From: an uncultured Asticcacaulis sp.
GTDB lineage: Bacteria > Pseudomonadota > Alphaproteobacteria > Caulobacterales > Caulobacteraceae
Reading direction: 5' to 3'
NCBI GenBank assembly: GCA_946482045.1
Contig: CAMLPZ010000255.1
Location: 1 to 6,249, forward strand
DNA length: 6,249 nt
Shown: positions 1 through 6,249 of the stretch, piece after piece
How the letters are laid out: every line of letters starts with the position of its first letter
Position numbering within the stretch: position 1 is the stretch's first letter
Translations under genes and position numbers: made by a program
The notes under the pieces: model-generated
What the model was told of the DNA's origin: nothing
The model's input: the letters and a program-made list of their open reading frames with translations, nothing else
Database searches by the model: none

Positions 1-53
1 CATTTTACGGATTGTAAGCTGAGTATGGGCTTTTCATCCAACATGATTCTGTC

Positions 54-78
54 TTAACAGATGTAAGTTCCGTATAAT
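54..78 (+). promoter_or_regulatory. Candidate promoter of the RTX esterase gene
   Basis: A perfect TATAAT hexamer sits at 73-78 in an AT-rich stretch of otherwise GC-rich DNA. The best -35-like element, TTAACA at 54-59, is only 13 bases upstream, shorter than the usual 16-18, so this may be an activator-dependent or extended -10 promoter, or chance. It would give a leader of about 100 bases. No clear operator was seen; GGGCGCCC at 103-110 is a short palindrome in the leader. Confidence 0.3.
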
Positions 79-174
79 TTCGCATCTGCGGCACCCATTG
101 CCGGGCGCCCAGACATTTCCCCAACGGTCGACTGGAGCCTTGTGGCATTCGGCGCCTGCCTGCCCTGCTGTAAC

Positions 175-181
175 GAAAGGA
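175..181 (+). promoter_or_regulatory. Ribosome binding site of the RTX esterase gene
   Basis: GAAAGGA lies 7 bases before the GTG at 189, a normal Shine-Dalgarno distance. With the in-frame TAA at 171-173 it decides the GTG start and rules out a longer N-terminus. Confidence 0.75.
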
Positions 182-188
182 TCGCGAC

Positions 189-3100
189 GTGGCTACGGTG
201 TATATAAACGGCGGTAACGGCGACGATGTCATCGACGCCACCGCTTCGGCTGATCCGGTGCAGGTCCAGGGCCGCCTCGGGAACGATACGATCACGGGCA
301 GCAGCTTCAACGACAAGCTCTACGGCAATGAAGGCAATGACGTCCTGGCCGGCGGCGCGGGCGCCGACACGCTGGGCGGCGCCACGGGCGCCGACATATA
401 TGTCATTTCGCGGGCCGATCTCGGCACCGGCAACGACAACATCCTCGACTTCGAAGGCGCCGGCAATGGCAGCGCGAGCGGCGATGACGTCATTCATCTC
501 ACCGGCTTCAGCGCCGATGCGACCTTCACCTTCCTTAGTCACAGCGGCGACAGCCATACCTACCTCATCAGTGACGGCGGCGTGTCGAGCCAGGTCACGA
601 TACGGTATTCCGGATCGGCGACCCTGGTGTCCGGCGACTATCTGTTCGTCGCGTCGACACCCGGCAACAGCGCGCCGGTTCTTTCTGGGCCGCAGACACC
701 GCTTGCCAACGGCAGCGAAGACATGGCCTACGGTCTGACGGACGCCAGCCTGCTTGAGGGCTATAGCGACCCGGACGGGGATGCCCTGTCCATCACCGCC
801 ATCGCCGCCGACCACGGCACGCTGGCAACCACCGCCGGCGGCTATAGCCTGACGCCAGCAGCGAACTATTCCGGCCCGGTCACCCTCACCTACACGATAA
901 GCGACGGCCGTGGCGGCAGCCTGATCGGCACGCGCACCCTCAACCTGGACGCGGTCAACGACGCGCCCGCTCTGACCGGAGCGCAGGCGCCGATGGCGCG
1001 CGGCGATGTCGACGCGGATTATGCCGTTACGGACGCCAAACTGCTCGAAGGTTTCAGCGATGTCGATGGTGACGCATTGACCGTCACCGGCCTGAGCGCC
1101 AGCGAGGGCACACTGGTGGCCAACGGCAGCGGCTATACGCTGACGCCGCCGGCCGGCTTCTCAGGCCAGATCACCCTTACCTACTCGGTCAGCGACGGAC
1201 AGGGCGGCTTAGCCCCCGCCAGCCGCATCGTGACATTCGGCGGCAGCAATACCGACCCCGTGAGCGAAACCACGGCCGTCGCGACGCAGACCAACCAGAT
1301 CGTGTCGGGCACACTTACGGCATCGGACGCCGATGGCGACACCGTGACATTCGCGCTTGTCACCGGCCCTGCCAACGGCACGCTCAAGCTGGCGGCAGAC
1401 GGCAGCTACATCTATGCGCCGGCAGTCGGATATAGCGGAGCGGATGCGTTCACGGTCAATCTTGACGACGGCCATGGCGGCGTGACCCAGGCCACGATCG
1501 CGATAACCGTGGCGGAGTCGACCGCCGACTTTTCGCCCTACCGCGATACGTCGGCAGCCGGGGCGCTGGTTTTCGTGCAACGCGACGGGACGTCCGGCTC
1601 CTTCTATGTCGACGCCGAGATGGCGCGGGTGACCAGGAACGGAGAGGTCATCGCCGACTGGACCGACGCGGGCGTGATCTTCGACATCCCGCAAGGCGAC
1701 GGCTATATCCTCGAGACCAAGACCGGCGGGGTCACCACGATCCGTCCTTTGGCCATCGGCGAAGTCGTGGTCGCGGCCGGCCAGTCGAACATGGAAGGCT
1801 GGTTCACCTACGCTGGCAGCTCGCATGCGTCCGAGCCCGGCGTCTATATGTGGTCGGCGTCGGACGATGATGAGGCCGGGCATTGGGTCGACACCACGGG
1901 CGCCGGCGCGATGGCCTTCGCCGACACGCTGAGGCTGGCGGAACCGGGCCTGCCCGTTGCCTTCATTACCGGCGCGGTCGGCGGCACCAAGCTGCTGCCC
2001 GCCGGCAATGTCGACTACTGGCTGGATACCGGCGACGATACGCTCTACCAGAACACCATCGACCAGGTCATTGAAGCCGTTCACGGCCATGCCGGATTGC
2101 TGCTGTGGAACCAGGGCGAAGCGGACAGTTCATCACGCCCGGACCCGACCGTCTATGCCGACGGCCTGCGGACGCTGTTCGCGCGCTTCGACGCTGACAT
2201 CGTGCCGGAACGCATCGTCATCAGCGGCCTGGCGTTTACGAGCGGCAATGCGGATGAGCTGCGTCAGGCGCAGGCCAGCGTCGCCGCGACCTCAGGCGGC
2301 CATGTCCTGTATGTCCCGACCACTCCGGCGATCGAGACCATGGACGGTACCCACCTGACGGTACCGGCGCGGGTCCTGCAAGGCACGGAGGCGGCGCTCG
2401 CCGTCCTGGCGGCGCAAGGCGTCAGTCTCGCCGAGATCGTCAAGGCGTTCGGCGGCGCGGGCGCGGACAGCCTCGCCGGCACGGCGCTGATCGACATCAT
2501 CCAGGGCGGCGGCGGCAACGATACGCTCGACGGCGCCGTTGGGGACGATATCATCCGCGGCGAGGCCGGAAACGACCTCATCACCGGCGGCCTGGGCGAC
2601 GACGCCCTGTCCGGCGGGCTGGACGACGACACGGTTCACGGCGGCGATGGTAATGACGACGTCTTCGGTGACGGCGGCAACGACTCCCTGACGGGCGGCA
2701 TCGGCACCGACCAGCTGGACGGCGGCACCGGCAATGATACGATGTCAGGCGAAGCCGGCAACGACGCATATGTCGTCGACAATGCCGCGGATGTCATAAT
2801 CGAGGCCGCCGATGGGGGTATCGACACCGTCTACGCCAAGGGCAGCTATACCATGGCGGCCAATCTCGAAAACCTGATCATCGACTCAAACGACGCCGTC
2901 AACGCCACGGGCAACGACCTGGGCAATATCATGACCGGCGATAACGGCGCGAACCTGTTGTCGGGCATGGGCGGCAACGACAGCCTCAATGGCGGACCGG
3001 GCAATGACACGCTCGACGGCGGCGACGGCAACGACACCCTGTCCGGCGTCTCCGGGGCCGACCTGATGATGGGCGGCGCGGGCGATGACACCTACTATGT

Positions 3101-4520
3101 CGACGCCGGCGATACGATCACCGAAGCAAGCGGCGCCGGCTTCGACACGATCATCTCGCAGATCACATACGTCCTTCCCGAAAACGTCGAAGCCATCGTC
3201 CTCGGCGGCAAGAGCACGATCGGCGCCACGGGATCGAGCGGCAACAACAGCCTGACCGGCAACGGCAATTCGAACCTGCTGGACGGCGCGGCCGGCAATG
3301 ACACACTGATCGGCAATGCCGGCAACGACACGCTGGTTGGCGGGCTCGGCCATGACACGCTGCAAGGCAACGAAGGCAGCGATACGATCGATGGCGGCGA
3401 AGGCTCGGACGCGCTGGACGGCGGGATCAGCAATGACAGTCTGTTCGGCGGCGCGCGCTGGGACACCCTTGTGGGCGGCGACGGCAACGACACGCTCGAC
3501 GGCGGCCTGGACAACGACCAGATGTTCGGCGGTCTGGGCAGTGACGTCTACTATGTCGACCACATAGGCGACCGCGTCAACGAAAGCACCACCGTCAACG
3601 AGGGCACCGACACGGTTTTTGCGTCGATTACCTGGAACATGACGTCCAATGTCGAAGCCGTCACCTTCACAGGCACGGACAATACATCGACCCTAGGCAA
3701 CAGTCTTGCCAACACGATTACCGGCAATACGGGCAACAACACCCTGGTGGGCGGCGCGGGCCATGACACCATCTTCGGCGCGGACGGCAATGACAGCCTG
3801 GATGGCGGCATCGACAGCGACGTCATCGACGGCGGCAGCGGCAACGACACCGTGCTGGGCGGCCAGCGCTGGGATACGCTGACAGGCGGCACCGGCGACG
3901 ATGTCCTGGACGGCGGCACCGAAAACGACCGCATGACCGGAAATACCGGCAACGACACCTACTATGTCGATCATATCGGCGATCGCGTGATCGAAGCCTT
4001 CGGCGAAGGCACGGACACGGTCTATTCCTCGATTGACTTCGCCTTGAACGCCGACGTCGAAAACCTGTTCCTGACGAACAGCGCCCTCTCCGGCACCGGC
4101 AACGGCCTGAACAACCGCATCACGGGGAATGCGAACGCCAACACGCTTTCCGGCGGCAACGGCAACGATACCCTGGCCGGCGGATCGGGCAACGACACCG
4201 TCACCGGCGGCGCCGGACGCGACGATTTCGTGTTCTCGGGCCCGGCGGGCAACGGCACCGACACCATAGCCGATTTCACCCACGGCCTGGACCGGCTGGT
4301 CTTTGCCGGCGCCGATTATGGCTTTGCGGCGGGCCATGTGCTGACAAGCGCCGAATTCGTCGCCGGCGCGGCGGCGGTGGGATCGGGGCCTCAGTTCGTC
4401 TGGGATGCCGTCGCCGGAAAGCTGTGGTGGGATGCCGATGGCTCGGGCGCGGGCGCGGCGGTCGAACTGGCCTGGATGTCGGGCGCCTCGGTGACCAAAG
4501 AGGATATAGGTTTTATCTGA
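189..4520 (+). CDS. Giant RTX protein with cadherin-like repeats and a SASA/CE6-type esterase domain, probably type I secreted
   Basis: This 1443-residue protein has no Sec signal peptide. Residues 8-75 form an N-terminal RTX block followed by a beta-rich tail to about 155. Residues 162-258 and 259-352 are two cadherin-like repeats with DxDGDAL motifs, and 357-442 is a third (DADGD at 380-384). Residues about 520-740 look like a SASA/carbohydrate esterase 6 SGNH-type hydrolase: GQSNMEG at 531-537 (nucleophile Ser533), GAVGGTK at 595-601, WNQGEAD at 640-646, and DGTHLT at 719-724 (Asp719/His722). Residues 757-1350 carry about 46 RTX nonapeptides, which in known families bind calcium and fold outside the cell. 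Residues 1346-1443 resemble the C-terminal module of type I secreted proteins ([10 protein letters not shown] at 1411-1420). The likely role is deacetylation of an extracellular or surface glycan; the substrate is not visible. The start is well fixed: an in-frame TAA lies at 171-173 and GTG 189 is the first start after it, with GAAAGGA upstream. Secretion genes are absent here. Confidence 0.93.
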   Translation: MATVYINGGNGDDVIDATASADPVQVQGRLGNDTITGSSFNDKLYGNEGNDVLAGGAGADTLGGATGADIYVISRADLGTGNDNILDFEGAGNGSASGDDVIHLTGFSADATFTFLSHSGDSHTYLISDGGVSSQVTIRYSGSATLVSGDYLFVASTPGNSAPVLSGPQTPLANGSEDMAYGLTDASLLEGYSDPDGDALSITAIAADHGTLATTAGGYSLTPAANYSGPVTLTYTISDGRGGSLIGTRTLNLDAVNDAPALTGAQAPMARGDVDADYAVTDAKLLEGFSDVDGDALTVTGLSASEGTLVANGSGYTLTPPAGFSGQITLTYSVSDGQGGLAPASRIVTFGGSNTDPVSETTAVATQTNQIVSGTLTASDADGDTVTFALVTGPANGTLKLAADGSYIYAPAVGYSGADAFTVNLDDGHGGVTQATIAITVAESTADFSPYRDTSAAGALVFVQRDGTSGSFYVDAEMARVTRNGEVIADWTDAGVIFDIPQGDGYILETKTGGVTTIRPLAIGEVVVAAGQSNMEGWFTYAGSSHASEPGVYMWSASDDDEAGHWVDTTGAGAMAFADTLRLAEPGLPVAFITGAVGGTKLLPAGNVDYWLDTGDDTLYQNTIDQVIEAVHGHAGLLLWNQGEADSSSRPDPTVYADGLRTLFARFDADIVPERIVISGLAFTSGNADELRQAQASVAATSGGHVLYVPTTPAIETMDGTHLTVPARVLQGTEAALAVLAAQGVSLAEIVKAFGGAGADSLAGTALIDIIQGGGGNDTLDGAVGDDIIRGEAGNDLITGGLGDDALSGGLDDDTVHGGDGNDDVFGDGGNDSLTGGIGTDQLDGGTGNDTMSGEAGNDAYVVDNAADVIIEAADGGIDTVYAKGSYTMAANLENLIIDSNDAVNATGNDLGNIMTGDNGANLLSGMGGNDSLNGGPGNDTLDGGDGNDTLSGVSGADLMMGGAGDDTYYVDAGDTITEASGAGFDTIISQITYVLPENVEAIVLGGKSTIGATGSSGNNSLTGNGNSNLLDGAAGNDTLIGNAGNDTLVGGLGHDTLQGNEGSDTIDGGEGSDALDGGISNDSLFGGARWDTLVGGDGNDTLDGGLDNDQMFGGLGSDVYYVDHIGDRVNESTTVNEGTDTVFASITWNMTSNVEAVTFTGTDNTSTLGNSLANTITGNTGNNTLVGGAGHDTIFGADGNDSLDGGIDSDVIDGGSGNDTVLGGQRWDTLTGGTGDDVLDGGTENDRMTGNTGNDTYYVDHIGDRVIEAFGEGTDTVYSSIDFALNADVENLFLTNSALSGTGNGLNNRITGNANANTLSGGNGNDTLAGGSGNDTVTGGAGRDDFVFSGPAGNGTDTIADFTHGLDRLVFAGADYGFAAGHVLTSAEFVAGAAAVGSGPQFVWDAVAGKLWWDADGSGAGAAVELAWMSGASVTKEDIGFI
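210..413 (+). repeat. N-terminal RTX nonapeptide block (residues 8-75)
   Basis: About five or six GGxGxDxLx-type units begin only seven residues after the start codon (for example [21 protein letters not shown]). They run into a segment (residues 80-155) with the DNILDFEG and DDVIHLTGF pattern that usually follows terminal RTX arrays in serralysin-like proteins. This is therefore a second complete RTX-plus-tail module placed at the wrong end of the protein. Confidence 0.85.
672..1244 (+). repeat. Two tandem cadherin-like repeats, 97-residue (291-bp) period
   Basis: Residues 162-258 and 259-352 align along most of their length: [86 protein letters not shown]. The DxDGDAL motifs at 194 and 291 fix the period. 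Such Ig-fold calcium-binding repeats usually act as stalks or adhesive modules in secreted bacterial proteins. The DNA copies have diverged, so the duplication is not recent. Confidence 0.85.
1254..1514 (+). other. Third, divergent cadherin-like/VCBS-type domain (residues 356-442)
   Basis: It keeps the hallmarks [35 protein letters not shown] and DGHGG of the Big_9/VCBS/Tandem-95 group, but differs from the preceding pair in spacing (89 rather than 97 residues between DxDGD motifs). It joins the stalk to the esterase domain through a roughly 75-residue linker (445-519) that I do not recognise. Confidence 0.75.
1746..2408 (+). other. SASA/carbohydrate esterase 6-like catalytic domain (residues 520-740)
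   Basis: The four conserved blocks of the sialate O-acetylesterase/acetyl-xylan esterase fold appear in order: GQSNMEG with the serine nucleophile (codon at 1785-1787), a glycine-rich GAVGGTK block likely to help form the oxyanion hole, WNQGEAD (compare the family's W-x-QGE-S-N/D), and a D-x-x-H block in DGTHLT supplying the acid and histidine. All expected catalytic residues are present, so the domain is predicted active. Sequence alone does not separate acetyl-xylan, sialate or other O-acetyl substrates. Confidence 0.82.
2457..4238 (+). repeat. Main RTX array: about 46 nonapeptides in five clusters with four YxVD spacers
   Basis: The clusters lie at about residues 757-863, 912-971, 1016-1123, 1169-1260 and 1303-1350. 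Between them are four spacers that open with YVVD or YYVD (Asp at 864, 972, 1124, 1261) and continue with a GxDTV/I block, a beta strand, a block of the NVE or NLENL type, and a final GxxxN-rich lead into the next cluster. This alternation is common in large alphaproteobacterial haemolysin-type calcium-binding proteins. The DNA repeats GGCAACGACAC-like words many times, so assembly errors are possible here. Confidence 0.92.
3333..4154 (+). repeat. Tandem duplication of a 137-residue (411-bp) RTX-plus-spacer module
   Basis: Unit 1 (residues 1049-1185, 3333-3743) and unit 2 (1186-1322, 3744-4154) align in register. Both start LVGGxGHDT, both have a variant repeat G-A/Q-RWDTL 41 residues in, and both carry [10 protein letters not shown] (at 1121 and 1258). 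The offset is exactly 411 bp at all three landmarks. The other two spacers in the protein sit at different distances (108 and 152 residues). Confidence 0.8.
4221..4517 (+). other. C-terminal type I secretion-type module (residues 1345-1443)
   Basis: The last RTX unit runs into DDFVFSG, an I-ADF-G-D-L block ([15 protein letters not shown]), a [18 protein letters not shown] segment, and a hydrophobic tail ending EDIGFI. This is the usual end of RTX proteins exported in one step by an ABC transporter/membrane fusion protein/TolC-type channel, with the uncleaved signal in roughly the last 60 residues. The assignment rests on pattern resemblance. Confidence 0.75.
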
Positions 4521-4552
4521 CCTGCCCACTTCGGTCAGCGATCGTGTCCAAT

Positions 4553-4582
4553 GCCACCGGCGATGCCGTTACCGGAAGTGGC
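4553..4582 (+). terminator. Weak stem-loop after the RTX gene
   Basis: GCCACCGG (4553-4560) can pair with CCGG-AA-GTGGC (4572-4582), leaving an AA bulge and an 11-base loop. No T-run follows, so it is not a canonical intrinsic terminator. It may only be a 3' end-protecting structure or chance in GC-rich DNA. The rest of 4521-4702 shows no gene or clear signal. Confidence 0.2.
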
Positions 4583-4702
4583 GGAAGCGGAAGCTGTAAA
4601 CTCCCCGTGCTCGCGGCAACAGGGCATATTGGATTGTGCGTCTATCTGCTTTATGTCCGTTAGAGTGTGAAGAGCACTGCAGCTGGCGGAGCCCACTAAG
4701 CA

Positions 4703-4948
4703 ATGTTGGACAGAAAATCATTGCTCGGCCTGACGATTGTCACCCTTGGCCTGGTCGCTGGCGGGGTGGCAATCCTGCAACCGTGGGAGTCTCGCGCCGC
4801 TAATCTGACGACGGTTCGCGCCCAGCGGTTGAGCGGCATAAAGGCCGATTTGGCGGATTCACGACCTGGAGGTCGATCCGGTCGAATAGTCGCTGTTGGC
4901 GTAGGTGCCGCAAGGCTGTATCTACATCCGTCTCGAAGTCGCTGCTAA
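4703..4948 (+). CDS. Short membrane-anchored ORF of unknown function, possibly the remnant of a longer gene
   Basis: The 81-residue product begins MLDRKSLLGL and has one convincing hydrophobic segment (residues about 6-26) after a charged N-terminus, typical of a signal anchor. Residues 27-52 look like a normal periplasmic continuation. From about residue 53 the sequence becomes Gly/Arg/Ser-rich and loses protein-like character, suggesting a frameshift or a break. A GGAG at 4688-4691 lies 11 bases before the ATG, a rather long spacing. The other + frames carry stops at 4887-4889 and 4999-5001, so no single shift restores a long ORF. I do not recognise the family. It may be a decayed gene or a genuine small membrane protein. 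Confidence 0.45.
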   Translation: MLDRKSLLGLTIVTLGLVAGGVAILQPWESRAANLTTVRAQRLSGIKADLADSRPGGRSGRIVAVGVGAARLYLHPSRSRC

Positions 4949-5067
4949 TCGCGGCGAGAGCAACTTTGCTTCCGCATGTATTCGCGATAGGGTTCCATTG
5001 AGCGACGTTTGCAGTCGCATCCTTCAATATGCAGGCGAACGTGGGCAACTTAACTCAACATCCGTTC

Positions 5068-5445
5068 ATGACCGGGCTCCGATCGTTCCCTCGCGCCAGT
5101 CAGGCAGCATTCCTGGCTTTTGTGCTGGTGGACGCCGGCCCAACGTATGCTGCCGTGGACATTTGGGCTCAAATGGACCAGATCATGGAGCAGTTGGTAA
5201 AGCCTGCTAACGCCATATCAAACGAGGCAGGGCCACTTCTCCAGTCCGATCCCGCCAAGGCTTGCGAAATGGCGAAGACATCGGCTGGCATGATGCGCGA
5301 GGCGCAAGTCCGAGCAGAAGCCTTAAAGCCTGTTAAACCGAGCGAAATTCAAGCCGTGCAACACATGCGGGATCGTTTCAAGGAAATCTTGCCGGTGTGG
5401 GACAGTACCGAAAAAATGGTCTGCAGCCGGGTTCCGGCCGCTTAA
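5068..5445 (+). CDS. Small probably exported helical protein with two cysteines, function unknown
   Basis: From ATG 5068 the product is 125 residues. It begins MTGLRSFPRA, followed by a hydrophobic stretch (AAFLAFVLV) and a likely signal peptidase I site after PTYA, about 28 residues in. The mature part is strongly helical and charged (QMDQIMEQL; EMAKTSAGMM; QHMRDRFKEIL), with two cysteines near KACEMAK and MVCSRV that could form a disulfide in the periplasm. The frame is open from 5002, so ATG 5029 or GTG 5041 could also start it. I prefer 5068 because it places a short positive N-region directly before the hydrophobic core. None of the starts has a strong ribosome binding site. I recognise no named family. 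Confidence 0.6.
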   Translation: MTGLRSFPRASQAAFLAFVLVDAGPTYAAVDIWAQMDQIMEQLVKPANAISNEAGPLLQSDPAKACEMAKTSAGMMREAQVRAEALKPVKPSEIQAVQHMRDRFKEILPVWDSTEKMVCSRVPAA

Positions 5446-5649
5446 TGGGACTGGCAAGTCCGTGTGAGTGCACCTCAAAGGGAAGTTTCCATGAAATTCC
5501 CGTAGCCGAGTGGTCAACGATGTCTGCTATCTGGTCGGATACAAACTGCTACTTAGAGAGTTGTGTTTCTGCAATTGGCGCGTATCGGTGGGTCTCCATC
5601 CATATTTTGCCTATATTGATGTGACAACGCGCTGCTGATATCGTACCGG
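5446..5649. other. Intergenic gap without a supported gene
   Basis: A 59-codon frame opens at ATG 5445, overlapping the previous stop as TAATG, and runs to 5624, but its product has no recognisable character. No convincing promoter for the 5650 gene was found. An AT-richer patch at 5601-5620 contains TATATT (5612-5617) without a matching -35. Confidence 0.4.
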
Positions 5650-6216
5650 ATGATCCCAGCTGGCTATCTTTTGAAGCACGTCGCACCAAGACCCGATTGG
5701 CTTAAGGCGCCGCACGTTAACTTTATTTATAGTACATCCAGTTGCTGCAGCGGAGACGTCGTTGACCTACAGTCAGAGTGGCTGTTTAACAGTTTTGGCG
5801 TAGCAAATGACCCGGCATTGCTTTGGCGATTGGCTGCTAAGCAAGAGAAGTCTCTGTCCGGTGCAGAGCTATTCTATTACGAGGCTTACGAGCAAGGGAT
5901 GGACTCCGCCTGCTTCGGCCCATCTGAATGGCGACCGTTTACTGACTTTGAGGTGATCGAGGGTCAATTGGCTGTTAGTCCGCCGACTGATCCAGTACAT
6001 CTGATGGGTTTTGATGTTGTGATATTTGAATGGCAGCATCTGGGATGCTCGCCATTATCATGTAATTCAATGGCTCAAGAGCTTGTCGTAAATGAATACT
6101 GCCTATTTGAAACTTTCGAGGAGGCAAAGCAAGCTGTAGAGAGCGGAACCTTCACACAATGCGAACCGGGAATCTATAACATTTTCGCAGTATATCGAGT
6201 CAGTACGCATAGCTGA
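5650..6216 (+). CDS. Conserved-looking hypothetical protein of 188 residues, function unknown
   Basis: The protein begins MIPAGYLLKH and has no signal peptide or membrane segment, so it is probably cytoplasmic. Notable features are an early PRPDWLKAP block (13-21), aromatic LFYYEAYE (74-81), EWRPFT (93-98), seven cysteines (32, 33, 88, 133, 138, 151, 171) including a CSPLSCNSMA block, and FETFEEAKQAVESG (153-166), an amphipathic helix. It ends IYNIFAVYRV. The well-structured mix of residues and full-length frame suggest a real gene. ATG 5650 is the only usual start after the in-frame TGA at 5617-5619; the preceding bases show no good Shine-Dalgarno. I vaguely recall similar proteobacterial hypothetical proteins but can name no domain. 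GC content is clearly lower than in the RTX gene. Confidence 0.75.
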   Translation: MIPAGYLLKHVAPRPDWLKAPHVNFIYSTSSCCSGDVVDLQSEWLFNSFGVANDPALLWRLAAKQEKSLSGAELFYYEAYEQGMDSACFGPSEWRPFTDFEVIEGQLAVSPPTDPVHLMGFDVVIFEWQHLGCSPLSCNSMAQELVVNEYCLFETFEEAKQAVESGTFTQCEPGIYNIFAVYRVSTHS

Positions 6217-6249
6217 CGACGACATGCGACCTATTTCCGCAATTGGGAT

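Noticed and set aside
54..815. Long minus-strand ORF of 253 codons over the start of the RTX gene
   Set aside because: It mirrors GC-rich repeat codons on the opposite strand, is Ala/Val/Gly/Arg-rich and has no motif. The other long minus-strand frames at 1209-2090, 2886-3563 and 3693-4529 are rejected for the same reason.
2457..4238. Repeated DNA words that could suggest a CRISPR array or other nucleotide-level repeat
   Set aside because: The periodicity is 27 bp and in frame, explained fully by RTX nonapeptide codons.
4800..5048. Minus-strand ORF of 82 codons (MPTFACILKD...)
   Set aside because: Its middle part looks fairly protein-like, but no ribosome binding site or recognisable family was found, and it conflicts with the anchored + strand ORF. 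Kept only as an alternative reading of the broken region.
4905..5210. Plus-strand ORF of 101 codons overlapping its neighbours
   Set aside because: It overlaps the better-supported frame at 5068-5445, and its C-terminal part is Gly/Arg/Cys-rich shadow sequence.
5500..5590. tRNA-like stretch containing GTAGCCGAGTGGTCAACG
   Set aside because: It resembles the D-arm of serine/leucine tRNAs, but no GGTTCGA T-arm, anticodon stem or acceptor pairing follows.
5397..5624. Plus-strand ORF of 75 codons, or 59 codons from the TAATG overlap at 5445
   Set aside because: The TAATG junction could allow translational coupling, but there is no ribosome binding site and the product has no protein-like features.
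6199..6217. GTCAG...CTGAC inverted repeat at the end of the 5650-6216 gene
   Set aside because: It is a stem of only 5 bp overlapping the stop codon, with no T-run; too weak to call a terminator.

Overview
The window is dominated by one large, high-GC gene (189-4517, stop to 4520) encoding a 1443-residue modular secreted protein. Downstream lies about 1.7 kb of visibly lower-GC DNA holding small, poorly characterised genes. The GC-rich codon use, the RTX/type I secretion style and the form of the RTX C-terminal module suggest an alphaproteobacterium (Rhizobiales- or Sphingomonadales-like). This is an inference from style; there is no marker gene to fix the taxon.

Layout: 1-188 is an upstream non-coding region with a perfect TATAAT hexamer and a good ribosome binding site in front of a GTG start. 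The large gene reads, in order: a short N-terminal RTX block with a beta-rich tail; two closely related cadherin-like repeats (97-residue period) and a third, more distant one; a SASA/carbohydrate-esterase-like catalytic domain with Ser533, a WNQGEAD block and Asp719/His722; then roughly 46 RTX nonapeptides in five clusters separated by four YxVD-type spacers; and finally an uncleaved C-terminal type I secretion-type module. No transporter, membrane fusion protein or outer-membrane channel gene is in the window.

4521-4702 is intergenic. From 4703 on there is a short ORF with a good membrane-anchor N-terminus but a doubtful C-terminal half (4703-4948), possibly a remnant. A small, probably exported, helical two-cysteine protein follows (5068-5445), then a 204-bp gap, and a 188-residue, cysteine-containing protein of unknown function (5650-6216). 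All supported genes are on the + strand. Gaps, weak ribosome binding sites and the change in composition argue against one operon. The likely biology of the main gene is secretion of a calcium-folded esterase that deacetylates a glycan outside the cell; the small genes show no evident link to it.
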